This document shows positions 6,892 through 14,229 of a stretch of 16,094 bases of DNA, piece by piece. The notes beneath the pieces were generated by a model. That model was not told the DNA's origin, searched no databases, and saw only the letters and a program-made list of their open reading frames with translations. The stretch is from CAZQAA01 sp964591255 (GTDB lineage: Bacteria; Desulfobacterota; DSM-4660; Desulfatiglandales; Desulfatiglandaceae): contig CAZQAA010000027.1 of assembly GCA_964591255.1 (NCBI GenBank), positions 1 through 16,094 on the forward strand, given 5' to 3'. Position 1 is the first letter of the stretch, and the number at the start of each line of letters is the position of its first letter. A program made the translations under genes and the position numbers.

Positions 6892-8811
6892 ATGGACAAA
6901 CTAACAGATGAAACAACCGAGAGCATGGTATCAGAAACCGATGGTAATGGTGCCGAAACAACCGAGGTCGAAATGTCTAACAGCGAGGGAACGGATGTAG
7001 ACATAGCTGAAAATGGGACGGAAAATGATTTTTCCCAGTTTGATCAGGATCAGAATGCCCAGATGGATCAGGAAGCAGACGATTTCATGCAGCTTTATGA
7101 AGAAAGTCTCAAAAGTATCCAGGAAGGGGAGGTCATTACCGGAGAGATTGTTCAGGTAGAAAAGGAATATGTCCTTGTAGATATTGGATATAAATCAGAG
7201 GGTCAGATTTCCATTCGTGAGTTCATGGATGCGGATGGCAATCTGGACGCCAAGGTGGGTGACAAAGTCGAAGTACTTCTTGAGCGCAGAGAGAGTGAGG
7301 ATGGAGGAATTACGCTTTCCAAGGAAAAGGCAGCTAAAATCAAGATCTGGGATCAGATTAAAGATATTTATGAAAATGACGGGACAATAGAGGGGAGAAT
7401 TACGTCCCGGGTCAAGGGAGGGTTTTCCGTCGATATAGGTCTACAGGCATTTTTGCCTGGTTCTCAGGTGGATTTGAGGCCTGTAAGGGATATGGATGCA
7501 TTGGTTGGAACGGAACATGAGTTCAAAATTGTAAAATACAACAAACGTAGAGGTAATATTGTACTTTCCAGACGTGCCCTTTTAGAAACAGAACGGCTGG
7601 CCCTTAGGGAAGAGACCTTGAAACAGATAGAGGAAGGAGCTGTTCTTAACGGAAAGGTGAAAAATATTACCGACTACGGCTTATTTATAGATTTAGGAGG
7701 CATTGACGGTCTTGTACATATTACTGATATATCTTGGGGCAGAGTAGGGCATCCTTCGGAAATTTATAAACCAGGAGACGAGGTTTCCGTAAAAGTCTTG
7801 AGTTTTGACAGAGAGAGAGAAAAAGTTTCTTTAGGTATTAAACAGCTGGCTCCTGATCCATGGCTTGAGGCCGAAGAGAGATATCCTGTAGGTACAAGGG
7901 TGCAAGGACGAGTTGTCAGCCTGAAAGATTATGGTGCATTTGTTGAAGTGGAACCGGGGATAGAGGGTCTGATTCATGTTTCTGAGATGTCGTGGACCAG
8001 AAAAGTCAGACATCCTTCTCAAATCTTAAATGTAGGGGATGTAGTGGATGTTGTGGTCTTGAATATAGATATACCTAAAAAACGAATTTCGCTCGGCATG
8101 AAGCAGATAGAGCCTAATCCGTGGGATGTTATAGAAGAAAAGTATCCTGTTGGCACCACAATAGAGGGGAAGATAAAAAACATTACCGATTTTGGAATTT
8201 TTATAGGAATTGATGAAGGGATTGACGGTCTTGTTCATATATCTGATATTTCCTGGACAAAAAGGATAAAACATCCTTCTGAGATATACAAAAAAGGCCA
8301 GGAGGTTCAAGCTGTTGTCCTTAATATTGACAAGGAGAACGAACGATTTTCGCTTGGTATAAAACAGTTGATTTCGGATCCTTGGGATGAAATACCAAAG
8401 AAATATCAGCCTGGTACCCGTGTTACAGGTACCGTAACCAATGTTACCGAATTCGGGATCTTCCTTGAACTTGAAGAGGGAATAGAGGGTTTGGTTCATA
8501 TTTCTGAGGTGTCTGGTGAGGGGCGTGGCAACCCGCTTTCGCATTTTCAGGTGGATGATGTTATTCAGGCTAAGGTCATCAATGTTTCCAGAGAGGAGAA
8601 GAAGATAGGGCTTTCCATCAAAAAACTGGACGAAGGAAGTGAAAAAGATATTTACAGGAGCTATCTAAATAACCATAAGGAAGCTACATCGAATCTGGGA
8701 GAGATACTGCGGGAAGAGATGATGAATCGGGAGCGAAACCAAGAGCAGCAAGATCCGGACTCAAATGAAGATGAGGTTTCGGAATCAGAACAGGATACAA
8801 CTGAAGTCTAA
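6892..8811 (+). CDS. rpsA: Small ribosomal subunit protein S1
   Basis: The 639-residue protein has six S1 (OB-fold) RNA-binding domains at about residues 79-144, 163-228, 248-317, 333-404, 419-491 and 506-577. Domains 3-6 are close copies carrying GLVHIxDISW-type motifs. S1 binds mRNA leaders on the 30S subunit and helps initiation on weakly marked or structured messages. Relative to E. coli S1, whose core begins near its N-terminus, the FxQLYEESLK core starts here at about residue 65, after a 60-residue Asp/Glu/Gln-rich extension; the C-terminus (about 615-639) is also acidic. The ATG at 6892 has only an AGG 4 bases upstream and a GGGGG at about 12. Internal Met58 and Met66 lack better sites, so I keep the long form. 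Confidence 0.93.
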   Translation: MDKLTDETTESMVSETDGNGAETTEVEMSNSEGTDVDIAENGTENDFSQFDQDQNAQMDQEADDFMQLYEESLKSIQEGEVITGEIVQVEKEYVLVDIGYKSEGQISIREFMDADGNLDAKVGDKVEVLLERRESEDGGITLSKEKAAKIKIWDQIKDIYENDGTIEGRITSRVKGGFSVDIGLQAFLPGSQVDLRPVRDMDALVGTEHEFKIVKYNKRRGNIVLSRRALLETERLALREETLKQIEEGAVLNGKVKNITDYGLFIDLGGIDGLVHITDISWGRVGHPSEIYKPGDEVSVKVLSFDREREKVSLGIKQLAPDPWLEAEERYPVGTRVQGRVVSLKDYGAFVEVEPGIEGLIHVSEMSWTRKVRHPSQILNVGDVVDVVVLNIDIPKKRISLGMKQIEPNPWDVIEEKYPVGTTIEGKIKNITDFGIFIGIDEGIDGLVHISDISWTKRIKHPSEIYKKGQEVQAVVLNIDKENERFSLGIKQLISDPWDEIPKKYQPGTRVTGTVTNVTEFGIFLELEEGIEGLVHISEVSGEGRGNPLSHFQVDDVIQAKVINVSREEKKIGLSIKKLDEGSEKDIYRSYLNNHKEATSNLGEILREEMMNRERNQEQQDPDSNEDEVSESEQDTTEV

Positions 8812-8839
8812 AGTCTTTACCTCAGGGCAAGGACTTTTT
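8811..8839 (+). terminator. Intrinsic terminator overlapping the rpsA stop
   Basis: AAGTCTTTACC (8811-8821) pairs with GGCAAGGACTT (8826-8836) around a TCAG loop, with one T-G pair and one A-C mismatch. The stem ends in a run of five Ts (8835-8839). The stem begins at the last base of the rpsA stop codon. It lies only 26 bases before the sppA start, leaving no room for a promoter after it, so it probably lets part of the transcription pass into sppA. Confidence 0.55.
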
Positions 8840-8865
8840 CCATTTCCCTGGCGGGACAATAAAAG

Positions 8866-9756
8866 ATGGATAAAAAAGGGCATCCTATATTGATGGTGCT
8901 GGCCGTCCTTGTGGGGGTTGCACTTGTCTTAGGCGTATCCGTCGCATTGATCTTTAAATTGTTCCTCCCTTCCACAAACTTTTCATTCAACAATAAAATC
9001 GGGGTGATTCCCATTGAGGGGGTAATTTCCGATTCACTGACCATTACTGCCCAGCTCGAGAAATTCAGAAGAGATAAAAGGATAAAGGCGATTGTTTTGA
9101 GAATAGATTCTCCTGGTGGCTCGATAGGACCCACCCAGGAAATATGCCGGGAAGTTCGGAAGACCGCTAAGGCCAAAACAATTGTAGCGTCCATGGGTGG
9201 GGTGGCTGCATCAGGGGGATATTATATTGCCGTTGCCGCAGACAAGATTGTAGCCAATCCCGGCACCATAACAGGTAGTATCGGGGTCATCATGCATTTT
9301 GTGAGGTTTAGAGAGCTTCTCGATAAGATTGGCATCCATTTTGAGGTGTTGAAGAGTGGTGAATTTAAGGACATAGGTTCACCGCACAGGGAGCTGACAA
9401 AAAATGACAAGAAATTACTCAATGCAATGATAGCGGAGATAAAGAGACAATTCGTAGAGGAAGTCGCCAAGGACAGAGGGCTTTCTGTTGAAAGAGTTGA
9501 AAAAATTTCTGATGGTCGAATTATTTTAGGGAGTGAGGCGCAAAAACTAGATCTTGTGGATAGCCTTGGGAATTTTCAGGATGCCGTCGAACTCGCCAAA
9601 AAGTTGGCCGGAATAAAGGGAGAGGTAACGTTGGTATATCCCAGAAAAGAAAATTTCAGACTGTGGGAGATCTTCCTTAACTCTTTGACAAAATCTGTTA
9701 TTCAACAGATTGGGGATGTAGAGGAGCAGATGGAGTATCGGTGGAGCGGTTTCTAA
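8866..9756 (+). CDS. sppA: Signal peptide peptidase SppA, short (36K) type
   Basis: The 296-residue protein has one N-terminal membrane anchor (about residues 8-33) and an S49 peptidase domain outside it. Seen: IDSPGGS (80-86), the nucleophile Ser116 in GGVAASGGYYIA, TGSIGV (136-141), and the general base Lys168 in SGEFKDIGSPHRELT. The Ser-Lys distance of 52 residues equals that in B. subtilis SppA (Ser147/Lys199), supporting an active Ser/Lys dyad in this half-size family, unlike the duplicated 67K E. coli enzyme. It degrades cleaved signal peptides in the membrane. The Shine-Dalgarno is weak (GCGGGA, 9 bases upstream). The gene follows rpsA across a terminator-like hairpin and ends 6 bases from the convergent YciO-type gene. 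Confidence 0.92.
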   Translation: MDKKGHPILMVLAVLVGVALVLGVSVALIFKLFLPSTNFSFNNKIGVIPIEGVISDSLTITAQLEKFRRDKRIKAIVLRIDSPGGSIGPTQEICREVRKTAKAKTIVASMGGVAASGGYYIAVAADKIVANPGTITGSIGVIMHFVRFRELLDKIGIHFEVLKSGEFKDIGSPHRELTKNDKKLLNAMIAEIKRQFVEEVAKDRGLSVERVEKISDGRIILGSEAQKLDLVDSLGNFQDAVELAKKLAGIKGEVTLVYPRKENFRLWEIFLNSLTKSVIQQIGDVEEQMEYRWSGF

Positions 9757-9762
9757 GATCCC

Positions 9763-10392
9763 TTAGAGAAAATTGCTGACATCTCCTTTCCCTATACGTA
9801 TAACTTCCGGCACATCATTGATTAATGATATTACACTTGAAGGATTAGGATAGAGCACCCCTCCGTCAATAACGACATCAAGATATTGGCCATATATCTC
9901 TTTTATGGATTGAGGATCGTCATATCCGGCGCTGGTACTGATAATAGGGCGCCCAAATGTCCTTGCAATGGAAAGACATATGTTATTGTCCGGGACCCTG
10001 ATACCTACGGTTTTTCTCTTGGTAAGCATTATTTTTGGCACAAGCCGTGTCCCCTTGAGAACAAAGGTATAGGGGCCAGGAAGAAATCGTTTCATTGTTT
10101 TATATGCATAATTTGAAACCAGCGCGTACTTGCTCAGGTTCTTGAGGCTGTCACACACAAAAGAGAACGGTTTCTTAAGAGGACGATTTTTAAGCCGATA
10201 TATAAGCTGAATGCCTTTTTTGTTATATAAGTCACATCCGATTCCGTAAAATGTGTCTGTAGGATAAGCGATCAGACCGCCGCCTTCCAGGACTTCCGCA
10301 ACACGGTTAACCAGACGTTGCTGCGGATTGTCCGGATTAATAGAAAATATCACGGTCTTTTTGCCGATCTCTGAAGATTTGGCCTTTGTCAT
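9763..10392 (-). CDS. YciO-type protein of the TsaC/Sua5 (YrdC) superfamily
   Basis: The 209-residue product begins its domain with INPDNPQQRLVNRV and continues with GGLIAYPTDTFYGIGCD (about 39-55), RFLPGPYTFVLKGT (about 102-115), KRKTVGIRVP (about 125-134) and a final VIRIGKGDVSNFL. The PDNPQQR start, PGxYTFxLKGT and GxGDVxxFL end are characteristic of E. coli YciO. TsaC/Sua5 proteins make threonylcarbamoyl-AMP for tRNA t6A from threonine, bicarbonate and ATP; YciO itself has been reported as a poor substitute. The KxR element is kept (KNR, about 67-69), but the SxN element reads SAG in place of SAN. The ATG at 10392-10390 has no clear ribosome site; an in-frame GTG a few codons later is an alternative start. 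It is convergent with sppA and head to head with the prepilin peptidase, 21 bases apart. Confidence 0.85.
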   Translation of the reverse strand: MTKAKSSEIGKKTVIFSINPDNPQQRLVNRVAEVLEGGGLIAYPTDTFYGIGCDLYNKKGIQLIYRLKNRPLKKPFSFVCDSLKNLSKYALVSNYAYKTMKRFLPGPYTFVLKGTRLVPKIMLTKRKTVGIRVPDNNICLSIARTFGRPIISTSAGYDDPQSIKEIYGQYLDVVIDGGVLYPNPSSVISLINDVPEVIRIGKGDVSNFL

Positions 10393-10413
10393 TTTGTTTA
10401 TGAGGAGAATCTG

Positions 10414-11190
10414 GTGAATTCAGCTCGGCTTATGTATCTGTTTTCTTTTATGTTTGGGCTTGCCTTTGGCAGCTTCCTGAATGTCTGCATCCATCGTATC
10501 CCCCTAAAAAAATCTATTATAACACCGCCATCCAGCTGTCCAAAATGTGGTGAGAGCATCAAATTTTACGATAATATCCCCGTAATAAGCTACATAATAC
10601 TATTGGGGAGATGCAGACAATGCAGATATCCGATCCCATGGCGATATCCTGCAGTGGAAATAATGACAGGATTGCTCTGTCTAAGCCTGTTTATCAAATA
10701 TGGTCTTACTTATCAATATATTCTCTTTTTTTTATTTTTTTCAGCCCTTGTCACCATCAGTTTCATTGATATCCAGTACCAGATAATCCCGGATGTTATT
10801 TCTCTTCCTGGAATTGTGGCGGGATGGACAGCTTCTTTCGTTTTACCGGAGTCTTCCTGGATGGATTCCCTGTTTGGAATCATGGCAGGTGGGGGCGTTC
10901 TATTCGGGGTGGCCTCGGTATATGAACGTCTTACCGGAAAAACAGGTATGGGAGGTGGAGATATAAAGCTTTTAGCCATGATCGGGGCATGGCTGGGTTG
11001 GAGATCCATATTTCCTGTTATAATGATTTCTTCCTCTGTCGGTGCGGTGATTGGGTCTGTGGCACTTATGATATCAGGCAAGGGACTCAGGGTCCGGATA
11101 CCCTTTGGCCCGTTCTTATCTCTGGGAGCTATAGTGTACCTCTTTTGGGGCAATGACCTTGTCCAGTGGTATTTCGCTTTATTTGAGTAA
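10414..11190 (+). CDS. pilD: Prepilin peptidase / N-methyltransferase (A24 family)
   Basis: This 258-residue polytopic membrane protein has an N-terminal cytoplasmic domain with two zinc-binding CxxC pairs (Cys42/45 and Cys67/70) and the catalytic aspartates Asp119 (SFIDIQYQIIPD) and Asp183 (GMGGGDIKLL) typical of GspO/PilD aspartic proteases. It cleaves the leader of type IV pilins or type II secretion pseudopilins and methylates the new N-terminus; the intact cysteine domain supports both activities. The start is GTG at 10414, with GAGGAG 6 bases upstream. It ends 9 bases before the histidine kinase GTG, so the two are likely one operon. Whether it serves pili, secretion or both cannot be told here because no pilin or gsp gene is in view. 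Confidence 0.93.
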   Translation: MNSARLMYLFSFMFGLAFGSFLNVCIHRIPLKKSIITPPSSCPKCGESIKFYDNIPVISYIILLGRCRQCRYPIPWRYPAVEIMTGLLCLSLFIKYGLTYQYILFFLFFSALVTISFIDIQYQIIPDVISLPGIVAGWTASFVLPESSWMDSLFGIMAGGGVLFGVASVYERLTGKTGMGGGDIKLLAMIGAWLGWRSIFPVIMISSSVGAVIGSVALMISGKGLRVRIPFGPFLSLGAIVYLFWGNDLVQWYFALFE

Positions 11191-11199
11191 GGGGATACA

Positions 11200-12735
11200 G
11201 TGATTTTCCGTTTTCCAGGATTTAATAGCCTTAAAATCGGAATTCTGATCTATCTGACCCTCCTGATAGCATCTGCCATGCTGCTTATAAACATTGTTAT
11301 GATCAAGCTTGCAGAACAAGATCTTGTTAAAAAAAAATTGGATGCAGCCCGGACAGTGCTTTGTTATATGGACCAAAAGGTGAAAGACTGGATTTTAATC
11401 CATGGCACATGGAGTGATTTTCAGGAAGATTATAACAGTATAAGCAATATGCAACAATTGTTATGTATTGAAGCATTCGACGGGGCATTATTTGTGGACG
11501 ACAAAGGAAAAAAGGTCCTGGAGATAGGCCAATGTGGCAAACAAGAATTTCCGGCCCTCTCTCTTGCCCGTCAAACACTCCGCATGAAAAGAGGGAGACC
11601 GATTTTTTCTGGAAAAACCTGGGGAGTTATATGGCCTTCTCCGGAATACTTCAGAATTTCCACCCCCTTGATATTATCCGGAAAGCTCACTGGGGCTATC
11701 ACTCTATGCGGAAGTTTTAGGGACATTTATGAGGAATTAAGAGAGACGGAAAAGATTGTCCTTCTCTATATTTTACTAAATGCCGTAATTCTTATTACCG
11801 TCGGAGGCTATCTTATCTCGCGAACAGTTTTAAAACCTATTAAGAGACTCCTGCGTGCAACCGAAAATTTTTCAGAAGGAGATTTTTTGCCAGACCTGGC
11901 CGGATCATCGTGGAACGAAATTGGCCAACTATCCCGTTCTTTAAATATGATGCTAAGGCGTCTTGAGGAAAACAAACGGGAATTGGAGACTCATGTCTCC
12001 TCCCTAAGGAAGGCAAACAGGGAGCTTCAAACGGCCCAGAAAGAAATCATCAGGACCGAAAAAATGGCCTCAGTTGGCCGATTGACGGCCGGAATCGCCC
12101 ATGAGATAGGAAACCCCATAACCATAATCCTTGGTTATCTGGAATTGCTCCGGACAAACGAATGGGACAGGACTGAAACCCGGGATTTTCTGAAACGTAT
12201 CGAATCGGAGATAGACAGGATAAGGCATATTATCAAACAGCTTGTTGATTTTTCAAGACCATCAGGTAGCGAACAGAATGAGATCAATATACATGACCTG
12301 CTTATGGAGACAGTAGAAATAGCAAAGCCCAGACTGACAAAATACAGGATAGGATTGGATTTGAAACTTGAGGCCGCAAGGGATGTTGCCTGTGTCGATC
12401 CAAACCAGCTAAGACAAGTTTTTTTGAACATTGTTATGAACGCACTTGATGCGATGAAAGAGGTCAAAGGGGACAATATGCTTATGATACGATCTGTCAA
12501 TCGTAAAGATCATTTGGAGATCCGGTTTACCGACACCGGACCGGGCATCCCTGCCGACGAGCTTGCCCATATTTTTGATCCGTTTTACACTACCAAAGAA
12601 GAGGGCAAAGGGCCCGGTCTTGGCCTGTGGATATGCCACAGCATTATGGATGGATTGGGAGGGACAATCAGGGCGGAGAGTCCTCCGGGAGAGGGTGTGA
12701 CCGTTGTGGTGGATTTGGCAGTGATCAGTGTTTAG
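11200..12735 (+). CDS. Membrane sensor histidine kinase (NtrB/PilS-like)
   Basis: The 511-residue kinase has a membrane span at about residues 13-37, a periplasmic region of about 145 residues, and a second span at about 186-206. Then come a HAMP linker (about 207-260), a coiled coil (about 255-290), the dimerisation domain with phospho-accepting His301 in GIAHEIGNPI, and a catalytic ATPase domain with N box NIVMNALDAM, G1 DTGPGIP, F box FDPFYTTK and G2 GPGLGLWI. The sensor region (KDWILIHGTWSDFQEDY near its start) weakly recalls CHASE4-type folds, but I do not assign it. The start is GTG at 11200 with AAGGGG 5 bases upstream. It lies between prepilin peptidase and a sigma54-type regulator, its probable partner. 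Stimulus unknown. Confidence 0.9.
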   Translation: MIFRFPGFNSLKIGILIYLTLLIASAMLLINIVMIKLAEQDLVKKKLDAARTVLCYMDQKVKDWILIHGTWSDFQEDYNSISNMQQLLCIEAFDGALFVDDKGKKVLEIGQCGKQEFPALSLARQTLRMKRGRPIFSGKTWGVIWPSPEYFRISTPLILSGKLTGAITLCGSFRDIYEELRETEKIVLLYILLNAVILITVGGYLISRTVLKPIKRLLRATENFSEGDFLPDLAGSSWNEIGQLSRSLNMMLRRLEENKRELETHVSSLRKANRELQTAQKEIIRTEKMASVGRLTAGIAHEIGNPITIILGYLELLRTNEWDRTETRDFLKRIESEIDRIRHIIKQLVDFSRPSGSEQNEINIHDLLMETVEIAKPRLTKYRIGLDLKLEAARDVACVDPNQLRQVFLNIVMNALDAMKEVKGDNMLMIRSVNRKDHLEIRFTDTGPGIPADELAHIFDPFYTTKEEGKGPGLGLWICHSIMDGLGGTIRAESPPGEGVTVVVDLAVISV

Positions 12736-12739
12736 TCTA

Positions 12740-12782
12740 ACCTTTCTTGGCAATTCGATGAAAGGTAAATTTTTTATATAAT
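12740..12782 (+). promoter_or_regulatory. Hairpin and -10-like element between kinase and regulator genes
   Basis: ACCTTTC (12740-12746) pairs perfectly with GAAAGGT (12760-12766) across a 13-base loop. A T6 run (12770-12775) follows three bases later, the outline of a weak terminator or attenuator. Directly after lies a perfect TATAAT (12777-12782) without a good -35 at the proper distance. Either partial termination after the kinase or a separate promoter for the regulator would make their levels unequal. Both readings are tentative. Confidence 0.3.
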
Positions 12783-12806
12783 CACTCCTTATAGGTGGGA
12801 TGGCAA

Positions 12807-14189
12807 ATGATGTCTCAACAGCGTGTTTTGGTTATAGATGATGAAGAAAACATGCGTCATATGCTAAAGGTTATGCTGGACAAGGCCGGATATGATGTCC
12901 AAGGGGCCGCGGATGGCATTGAGGGTCTAAAACAGATGGAAGCGTATGATTTCGATTTTATCCTCTGTGATATCAAGATGCCCAGAATGGATGGTATGAC
13001 GTTTTTGAGGCATGCCAGGAAAGAATATCCGGAAAAGACATATATTATGATGTCTGCTTACGGCAGCATTGAAACCGCAGTAGAGGCCATGAAAGAGGGC
13101 AGCTATGATTACATATCCAAACCCTTTAAGACAGATGAAGTCCTTATGACACTTAAAAAGGCGGAAGAGCGGGAGAGGTTGAAAGAGGAGAATCTGAGGC
13201 TGAAGCAAAGGATCAGTGAAATTGAGAAGAAACATTCTTTTGAAGAAATCGTTGCGGGAAGTGAATCCATGGCCCGCGTTTTTGATCTTGTGCGTACGGT
13301 GGCAGATCATAAGACTACGGTACTTATTACCGGTGAAAGCGGGACAGGCAAGGAACTTGTTGCAAGAGCTATCCATTCCAGTGGTGGAAGACATGCAGGC
13401 CCGATGGTGTCCATAAACTGTGGAGGAATTCCTGAAAATCTGCTCGAGAGTGAACTCTTTGGCTATAAAAAAGGTGCCTTCACAGATGCCGTGCGGGACA
13501 AGGCAGGGCGTTTTGAAATAGCTAACAGGGGAACCATATTTTTGGATGAGATCGGTGAGCTGCCTTTGTCTTTACAGGTCAAACTGCTTCGGGTTCTGCA
13601 GGAGGAAGAGATAACTCCTTTGGGAGGGACGGAGACAAAGGAGATAGACGTCCGGGTAATAGCCGCTACTGCCAAAAATCTTCATGATGAGGTCGAGAAG
13701 GGAAGCTTCAGGGCAGATCTGTTTTATAGGATAAACGTTATGAGGATCCATATCCCTCCTCTGAGGGAGAGGACCGAGGATATTTCTCTTCTGGTAGAAC
13801 ATTTCATTGCTCTATTTAACAATAAGCTCAGGAAAAAAGTTGAGGCGCCTTCTTCCCATACCATGTCCATCCTGATGGATTACGCATGGCCTGGCAATGT
13901 CAGAGAGCTGGAGAACGTCATAGAGCGTGCAGTACTGCTTGCCAAAGGAAGATGGATTACTCCTGCTGAATTACCACATCATATGACCGAATCTCAAAAA
14001 CGCGCGTCATATTATTTTGATACGGGAAAAAACCTGTCCCTAAAAAAGGCAACGAAACATTTAGAGCGGGATCTGATTGAGCGGGCCCTTAAGCAGACCC
14101 GATGGAACAAAAGCCAGGCTGCCAGGATCCTGGAGATCAGCCGTCCCATGCTTTTGGCCAAGATAAGAGAGTATGGTCTGGATGCTTAG
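12807..14189 (+). CDS. Sigma54-dependent response regulator, NtrC/PilR family
   Basis: The product of about 460 residues has an N-terminal receiver domain with acidic pocket DDEE and phospho-accepting Asp55 (ILCDIKMP). It is followed by a AAA+ domain with Walker A GESGTGKE (176-183), Walker B FLDEIGEL (245-252) and the AWPGNVREL motif (about 360-368), and a C-terminal Fis-type helix-turn-helix (about 430-456). It would activate RNA polymerase with sigma54 after phosphorylation by the adjacent kinase. The sigma54-contacting loop, usually GAFTGA, reads GAFTDA (223-228). I chose ATG 12807, with AGGTGG 8 bases upstream; ATG 12810 is also possible, and an in-frame GTG at 12795 has no ribosome site. 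No pilin gene follows, so the PilR label is not certain. Confidence 0.92.
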   Translation: MMSQQRVLVIDDEENMRHMLKVMLDKAGYDVQGAADGIEGLKQMEAYDFDFILCDIKMPRMDGMTFLRHARKEYPEKTYIMMSAYGSIETAVEAMKEGSYDYISKPFKTDEVLMTLKKAEERERLKEENLRLKQRISEIEKKHSFEEIVAGSESMARVFDLVRTVADHKTTVLITGESGTGKELVARAIHSSGGRHAGPMVSINCGGIPENLLESELFGYKKGAFTDAVRDKAGRFEIANRGTIFLDEIGELPLSLQVKLLRVLQEEEITPLGGTETKEIDVRVIAATAKNLHDEVEKGSFRADLFYRINVMRIHIPPLRERTEDISLLVEHFIALFNNKLRKKVEAPSSHTMSILMDYAWPGNVRELENVIERAVLLAKGRWITPAELPHHMTESQKRASYYFDTGKNLSLKKATKHLERDLIERALKQTRWNKSQAARILEISRPMLLAKIREYGLDA

Positions 14190-14200
14190 ATGTTCTGTCT

Positions 14201-14220
14201 GATACAGGCTGTATCTTCTT
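14201..14220 (+). terminator. Weak hairpin between convergent regulator and fabH genes
   Basis: GATACA (14201-14206) pairs with TGTATC (14210-14215) around a GGC loop and is followed by TTCTT. It is the only stem in the 40 bases between the two convergent stop codons, so it may end transcripts from both sides. The short stem and interrupted T run make it a weak candidate. Confidence 0.3.
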
Positions 14221-14229
14221 AATGTGAGC

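Noticed and set aside
8026..8544. 172-codon minus-strand frame inside rpsA
   Set aside because: It is a shadow of the repeated S1 domains: it shows internal repeats mirroring them and no family motif.
12795..12806. GTG start for the response regulator, four codons upstream
   Set aside because: No Shine-Dalgarno precedes it; the AGGTGG that would serve the ATG at 12807 overlaps this GTG.
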